Shown here piece after piece: positions 41,757 through 44,625 of a DNA stretch of 44,625 nucleotides; within the stretch, counting starts at the first letter, position 1; each line of letters opens with the position of its first letter. Both the position numbers and the translations under genes were made by a program. This DNA is from JAKEGN01 sp964465665 (GTDB lineage Bacteria; Pseudomonadota; Gammaproteobacteria; Steroidobacterales; Woeseiaceae), in NCBI GenBank assembly GCA_964465665.1, contig CAYXKM010000292.1, positions 1 through 44,625 on the forward strand, read 5' to 3'. The notes under the pieces were generated by a model. The model was not told where the DNA came from. It made no database searches and saw only the letters and a program-made list of their open reading frames with translations.

Positions 41757-41806
41757 GTTTGACGGCGACCTGCCGGTGCGGCAGCGACAGGAGAGATCGG
41801 TCAAAC
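41757..41806 (-). repeat. Nested inverted repeat of unknown role
   Basis: GTTTGAC (41757-41763) pairs with GTCAAAC (41800-41806), and inside it CTGCC (41770-41774) pairs with GGCAG (41780-41784). The core box order is the reverse of an attC site, so it is not one. It lies between the DUF3291 stop and the IS remnant and may be a terminator-like or transposon-end structure. Confidence 0.4.
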
Positions 41807-41870
41807 GTCAGGTACACCGCGTCGTAGGGTGATGCGTTCATCGCGAATTGTCCAGACCAGCCTCACTTTC

Positions 41871-42365
41871 TCAGCACGCCGGGCATACTGCATCGAACGG
41901 CCCGAGCGCGGCGTTTGCGTCGCTCGGAGGCGGAAAAGGCCTCTTGAAGGTGAACGCCTCCGGTGACGGACCGCTCGTCTGAAGAGCCTGCAGCTTTAGT
42001 CTGGCTTCCGCGATCGTCGGTATATCGCCTTCGCGAACCCACCACAAGACCATGTACGCTTCCTTCATTCTTTCGAACCACTCTTTCCGACGTCGCATGA
42101 TTTCTACATGAGCGGTGCGATAAACGTAACTGTGCAGCGACTCAATATCCTTCCACACAGTAAGGTTGACGATGTAATCGGCGCCGAACGGACGCAGCGC
42201 CGTAGCGTCTCCTTCTTCCGTTTGCAGGCGCCAGACAAACCCGGGAGAAGTCTCGGCGAGAGCATTGATCCGCTCCAGGTTCGCTACGAAATCTGTCAGT
42301 CGAGGCGACTCAATCGGCTCGATCAGCTTTGCGATGTTGAGCTGCGCTAGTTCGTAATCCGACAT
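41871..42365 (-). CDS. DUF3291 family protein
   Basis: 164 residues from the ATG at 42365 (MSDYELAQLNIAKLIEPIES), which has AAGGGGAG eight bases upstream. Family landmarks are VANLERINALAETSPGFVWR, VWKDIESLHSYVYRTAHVEI, RRRKEWFERMKEAYMVLWWV and PEAFTFKRPFPPPS. It has the ferredoxin-like monooxygenase fold; the function is unknown and it is frequent in gene-cassette collections. The frame stays open upstream into a truncated peptidase, but the strong ribosome-binding site fixes the start. Confidence 0.88.
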   Translation of the reverse strand: MSDYELAQLNIAKLIEPIESPRLTDFVANLERINALAETSPGFVWRLQTEEGDATALRPFGADYIVNLTVWKDIESLHSYVYRTAHVEIMRRRKEWFERMKEAYMVLWWVREGDIPTIAEARLKLQALQTSGPSPEAFTFKRPFPPPSDANAALGPFDAVCPAC

Positions 42366-42469
42366 GACGATGACTCCCCTTGCATAGTTAGATTTCAGCG
42401 CCTGGAATCTGATTTTCCACATTCGCAACAAACGCTCCATGATCCCTGGCACACCATTGCAGGCGTCCT

Positions 42470-42722
42470 GATGTGAGGGCCTGTTGGCGACCGCATACGA
42501 GCGCAAGGATACCGGGATGCCATGCGAGCTGCTCAGGTCAGCGTGGTTTGAGACGTGAAAGTGCAGGTGCGGCATTGTGGTATTGCCGGAATTCCCTACA
42601 CTTCCAATTCGCTGACCAACAACCAAAGTTTCGCCTTCTTTAACCAGGACGCTTCCATTCCTGAGGTGGGCGTACAACGCTACGCCAATTCCGTTGGCTC
42701 GAGCAGCGATTTTTAAGGCAGA
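42470..42722 (-). pseudogene. Truncated M23-family (LytM) peptidase, C-terminal fragment
   Basis: Directly after the cupin stop codon and in the same frame comes ALKIAARANGIGVALYAHLR, then GSVLVKEGETLVVGQRIGSV and GNSGNTTMPHLHFHVSN. That is the second half of a LytM/M23 zinc endopeptidase domain, including the HLHFH ligand. The first half with the HxxxD ligands is missing and there is no proper start codon, so it cannot be active. The frame reads on without a stop into the DUF3291 gene. It fills most of the 357-base gap between these two intact genes; 42366-42469 holds no recognisable feature. Confidence 0.75.
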
Positions 42723-43079
42723 TCATTTCGCATACTTCCCAGCACCCAAGAAGTGCAAGGATACGTATGGTTCATCGCCTACGACCCAACTATCGTGCGG
42801 CTCAGGCGGGATGTAAAAAACATCACCCGGATTCATCTCAGTGATCCGGCCGTCGGCGAATGCTGCAGTCGCGCATCCCGAAACCACGAGGCCGATGTGT
42901 TCGACGTTACAGTAGGCCTGACCGATACCCGGGCCAACGTCCTTGGACCATATCCACCCTGGTCGGTAAGTAGCCCGCCCAATCGTCATTCCGCCGAGGG
43001 TTACGGTCTCAAAGATGCCATTACTGAAGTGCGTGACTTCGTCCGGCTTGTCAAATCGTTTGAGTATGACTTCAATCAC
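42723..43079 (-). CDS. Cupin-fold protein
   Basis: 118 residues, GTG start at 43079. Cupin motif 1 region is YCNVEHIGLVVSGCATAAFA and motif 2 PGDVFYIPPEPHDSWVVGDE, followed by YVSLHFLGAGKYAK. The start FDKPDEVTHFSNGIFETVTL matches the family, so the protein looks complete. There is no ribosome-binding site before the GTG; the codon overlaps the end of a short antitoxin-like frame, so translation may be coupled to it. Confidence 0.85.
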   Translation of the reverse strand: MIEVILKRFDKPDEVTHFSNGIFETVTLGGMTIGRATYRPGWIWSKDVGPGIGQAYCNVEHIGLVVSGCATAAFADGRITEMNPGDVFYIPPEPHDSWVVGDEPYVSLHFLGAGKYAK

Positions 43080-43161
43080 GTGCTATCACAGTTACGTCTT
43101 CAAGCACGCCTTCCTCTTCAAGAAAGGCGTCGAACCTATTACCAATGTTTTTCTTAGCCAT
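43072..43161 (-). pseudogene. Truncated XRE-type antitoxin gene (N-terminal 29 residues)
   Basis: The frame MAKKNIGNRFDAFLEEEGVL, then EDVTVIARD, then stop, matches the N-terminus of HigA/XRE-like antitoxins (M-K-K-N-I-G-S-S-F-D-D-F-L-x-E-E-G). The helix-turn-helix part is missing. GAGG lies ten bases before its ATG. Its last codons overlap the cupin start (GTGATTGA), so it may act as a leader peptide. Confidence 0.6.
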
Positions 43162-43200
43162 ATCTATGACCTCAATTTCGTCAACCTTCGCTTTACAAGC

Positions 43201-43207
43201 GTTAAGC
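43201..43207 (-). other. Isolated attC-type core box (GCTTAAC)
   Basis: On the minus strand GCTTAAC directly follows the VOC stop codon, fitting the RYYYAAC left core of an attC site. No GTTRRRY partner lies within 150 bases; the truncated antitoxin begins 39 bases later. It is best read as the left end of an attC cut by recombination. Confidence 0.4.
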
Positions 43208-43588
43208 TCAGCTATAGCTGAACACGTCGAGTTTGTTGCCGTCCAAGTCACGGAAGTAGGCCGCGTAGAAGCCGTCGCCACCTTCAGCGCGCAAGCCAGG
43301 AGCGCCTTCATCCGAGCCCCCAAGTTCAAGAGCCTTCTTATAGATTCGGTCGACTTGGTCACGCGAATCGGCAGCAATGCCGACCATTACGCCATTACCG
43401 ACCGTAGCCCGTTGACCATTGTAGGGCTTCATGATGCAGAGCATTGGTTTGTCCATTGCTGCGGCCCATGCATAGCCGCGTTCGCCAAACTCCATCATGC
43501 GAGTGACGCCCATCTCCGCCAATAGTGCGTCATAGAACGACGCGGCGCGAGCGAGGTCATTAGTACCAAGAACGACATATCCAATCAT
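43208..43588 (-). CDS. VOC (glyoxalase/bleomycin resistance) family protein
   Basis: 126 residues. It begins IGYVVLGTNDLARAASFYDA and has MEFGERGYAWAAAMDKPMLC, NGVMVGIAADSRDQVDRIYK and a final YAAYFRDLDGNKLDVFSYS, the classic vicinal-oxygen-chelate pattern with metal-ligand Glu/Asp-containing end motif. The substrate is unknown. GAGGG lies before the ATG. Its stop is followed at once by an attC-like core box, as expected for an integron cassette. Confidence 0.9.
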   Translation of the reverse strand: MIGYVVLGTNDLARAASFYDALLAEMGVTRMMEFGERGYAWAAAMDKPMLCIMKPYNGQRATVGNGVMVGIAADSRDQVDRIYKKALELGGSDEGAPGLRAEGGDGFYAAYFRDLDGNKLDVFSYS

Positions 43589-43673
43589 CGGGATTCCCTC
43601 GGGATGGTAATTTTTCTGAATGTCAGTTTGTCGGCGCGATTATGCATGATGGCCGCTCAGACTGTGGTGTCGC

Positions 43674-43739
43674 GTCCGACTACGTGCTGCAAGCGCCGTG
43701 ACAAAGACGGCAGGCGGCAAGTCCAGCGAGTGGTTAGGC
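43674..43739 (-). repeat. attC-like site 2 (66 bases)
   Basis: On the minus strand it runs from GCCTAAC (43739-43733) to GTCGGAC (43680-43674). The first box is a perfect left core; the last differs from GTTRRRY at one position. Between them the two halves are imperfectly complementary (CACTCGCTGGA against TACGTGCTGCA), the structure needed for folded attC recombination. The TAA stop of the DUF1801 gene is inside the left box. Confidence 0.7.
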
Positions 43740-44165
43740 GTCGCCGGTGCTCGGATAGCGGCGTCTGACTTCTGCGACCGATCCGGCAATGAGTGCTTCA
43801 AGAACCTTGACATCGAGGTCTGCCAGGCGCTTGAAGTACAGACAGGACTTACCCATCTTGTATTTCCCGAGCTTGGCCAAGAGCTCGAACTGCGCGGCGT
43901 TCTCGGCCAAGAGGTAGACGACCAGTTCCCTACTGCGAACTGCGAAGCCAACGAGACATGCATCGCCTGAGTGGCCACTCTCGTACCTGTAGGTGTACGA
44001 GCCGTAGCCGACGATGCTTGGCCCCCACATCTTTGGCTGCTGCTTCGTAACCCGCTTGCACATGGCCATGATGGCCTTGCAGTCGGTCAGCTGCTCAAGA
44101 CTGGCTCTGGACGCGAGGTACGCATCGACGCTCGCGCCCGTGGGTTTGGTCTTGGTCTCTGCCAT
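43734..44165 (-). CDS. DUF1801 domain protein, second copy (cassette gene)
   Basis: 143 residues with the classic opening AETKTKPTGASVDAYLASRA, then KRVTKQQPKMWGPSIVGYGS, then VRSRELVVYLLAENAAQFEL and GKYKMGKSCLYFKRLADLD. The function is unknown. It is quite different from the DUF1801 protein at 39.3-39.7 kb. The gene is flanked on both sides by attC-like sites, with its stop codon embedded in the downstream one and 46 bases between the upstream one and its ATG, which is a complete integron cassette arrangement. Confidence 0.9.
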   Translation of the reverse strand: MAETKTKPTGASVDAYLASRASLEQLTDCKAIMAMCKRVTKQQPKMWGPSIVGYGSYTYRYESGHSGDACLVGFAVRSRELVVYLLAENAAQFELLAKLGKYKMGKSCLYFKRLADLDVKVLEALIAGSVAEVRRRYPSTGDA

Positions 44166-44211
44166 CGGGGGTTCCTGAGTAGGGGGAGCACAGGGCTGGT
44201 GGTGGTGCGAT

Positions 44212-44345
44212 GCCTAACGCCTGAGCTCTCAGCGGCGCCAGGCAGCTGGCGCCCTTGTTGCTTGCAAAAATGGAAATCACTGCAAGAAGCGCGACAGAAA
44301 ACGTGCGCCGATTCGCCCGGCGACCGCTGCAGCGATATGTTAGGC
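44212..44345 (-). repeat. attC-like site 1 (134 bases)
   Basis: GTTAGGC (44339-44345) and GCCTAAC (44212-44218) are perfect, mutually complementary core boxes. The arms next to them are imperfectly complementary: CAGCGGCGCCAGGC near the left end against CAGCGGTCGCCGGGC read from the right end. A central hairpin CTTGCA...TGCAAG is also present. The TAA stop of the upstream membrane-protein gene is inside one box. The length is like the long attC sites of chromosomal integrons. Confidence 0.8.
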
Positions 44346-44625
44346 GTCATTTCGCACCTTCTCGATAACTTTCCAGACCAACCAGCCAAGTATTGCTGTT
44401 ACTTGGATGTGGATTGCAACGAGCGGAATCCAAAACAACACATCGCGTTCCGCAGTTTGCGCAGCAACCCAATACCAGCCGATCCACACTCCAACGGACC
44501 CGAGTCCCATCATCGCAATTTTCCAGCTTCGCGACACAATGCTTGCGACAATTGTCATTAAAACTGCGACAACTGGCGCTCCGACAAATAGCCAGACGAT
44601 TTGCCAAGTCAAGTGTTGCGCGAAT
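44340..44625 (-). CDS. Small membrane protein, probably a cassette gene (5' end likely outside window)
   Basis: The frame is open to the window edge; the TTG at 44612 would give 90 residues but there is no ribosome-binding site and the family-like sequence continues upstream (FAQHLTWQIV). Three hydrophobic segments are seen: LFVGAPVVAVLMTIVASIV, MMGLGSVGVWIGWYWVAA and VLFWIPLVAIHIQVTAILGW. The TAA stop lies in the attC core box GCCTAAC. The family is not recognised. Confidence 0.6.
   Translation of the reverse strand, partial: FAQHLTWQIVWLFVGAPVVAVLMTIVASIVSRSWKIAMMGLGSVGVWIGWYWVAAQTAERDVLFWIPLVAIHIQVTAILGWLVWKVIEKVRNDA

Noticed and set aside
41616..41804. 62-codon open frame on the minus strand across the IS remnant
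   Set aside because: Out of frame with the transposase start and not family-like; a shadow of the IS end.
41735..41850. Short minus-strand frame (NASPYDAVYLTFDRSLLSLP) resembling the end of a PIN-domain toxin
   Set aside because: Only about 20 resembling residues, overlapping an inverted repeat, with no upstream toxin sequence; too weak to annotate.
42387..42393. GTTAGAT, fitting the GTTRRRY attC box, just upstream of DUF3291
   Set aside because: No RYYYAAC partner to its left within 150 bases, which is inside the DUF3291 coding region; likely chance.
43140..43200. Possible right attC box (GTTGACG) completing a third attC after the VOC gene
   Set aside because: It fails the GTTRRRY pattern and would make an implausibly short site.

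Overview
The window looks like a chromosomal segment of a GC-rich gammaproteobacterium. Three conserved neighbourhoods point there: tamA-tamB, the LysM-dprA-smg-topA-tsaC-hemF block facing def-fmt-rsmB-DUF4390-ntrY-ntrX, and the combination of oxygen-dependent hemF with an aspartate-type hemB. A marine or soil lineage near Chromatiales/Woeseiales/Xanthomonadales is my guess; nothing here fixes the genus. No rRNA, tRNA or CRISPR was seen.

Layout. 1-1.6 kb (+): the end of a membrane protein, a glutathione S-transferase and a DsbA-fold isomerase. 1.6-10.8 kb (-): tamB, tamA, an HD/phosphodiesterase-like protein, exonuclease III and oligopeptidase A. 10.9-14.1 kb: glutathione reductase (+), convergent with aroE and hemB (-). 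14.2-16.0 kb (+): an ECF-type sigma factor, a DUF3379 anti-sigma factor with an HX3CX2C zinc motif, and a secreted Cys/Gly repeat peptide of the HvfA/bufferin RiPP class, closed by a strong terminator. 16.1-18.3 kb (+): tag, a four-helix membrane protein and an exported conserved protein with a CotH-like signature. 18.3-22.7 kb (-): a DapA-family lyase, a small membrane protein and a very large secreted subtilase. 23-30 kb (-): hemF, tsaC, topA, smg, dprA and a LysM lipoprotein. 30.2-37.2 kb (+): peptide deformylase, formyltransferase, rsmB, DUF4390 and the NtrYX two-component system. 37.2-44.6 kb (-): about 16 small single-domain genes.

The two most unusual parts are these. First, the 14.2-16.0 kb module encodes a likely metal/oxidative-stress responsive sigma/anti-sigma pair directly upstream of an eight-cysteine E-G-x-C-G repeat precursor, with no MNIO (DUF692) or HvfC-type partner anywhere in the window. 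Second, the right end (about 41.1-44.6 kb) reads as the eroding end of a chromosomal integron cassette array. It has two attC-like sites, one with both core boxes intact. Gene stop codons are embedded in CCTAAC boxes. A third cassette is broken by a truncated antitoxin gene, a beheaded M23 peptidase lies between two intact genes, and an IS3-type transposase 5' end now abuts a GNAT gene. If so, the integrase should lie beyond the right edge. NtrX also departs from the textbook: it lacks the GAFTGA loop and the Walker A lysine.

Coordinates of starts were adjusted by hand where a better ATG or ribosome-binding site was visible. Family names rest on remembered motifs, not on a search.
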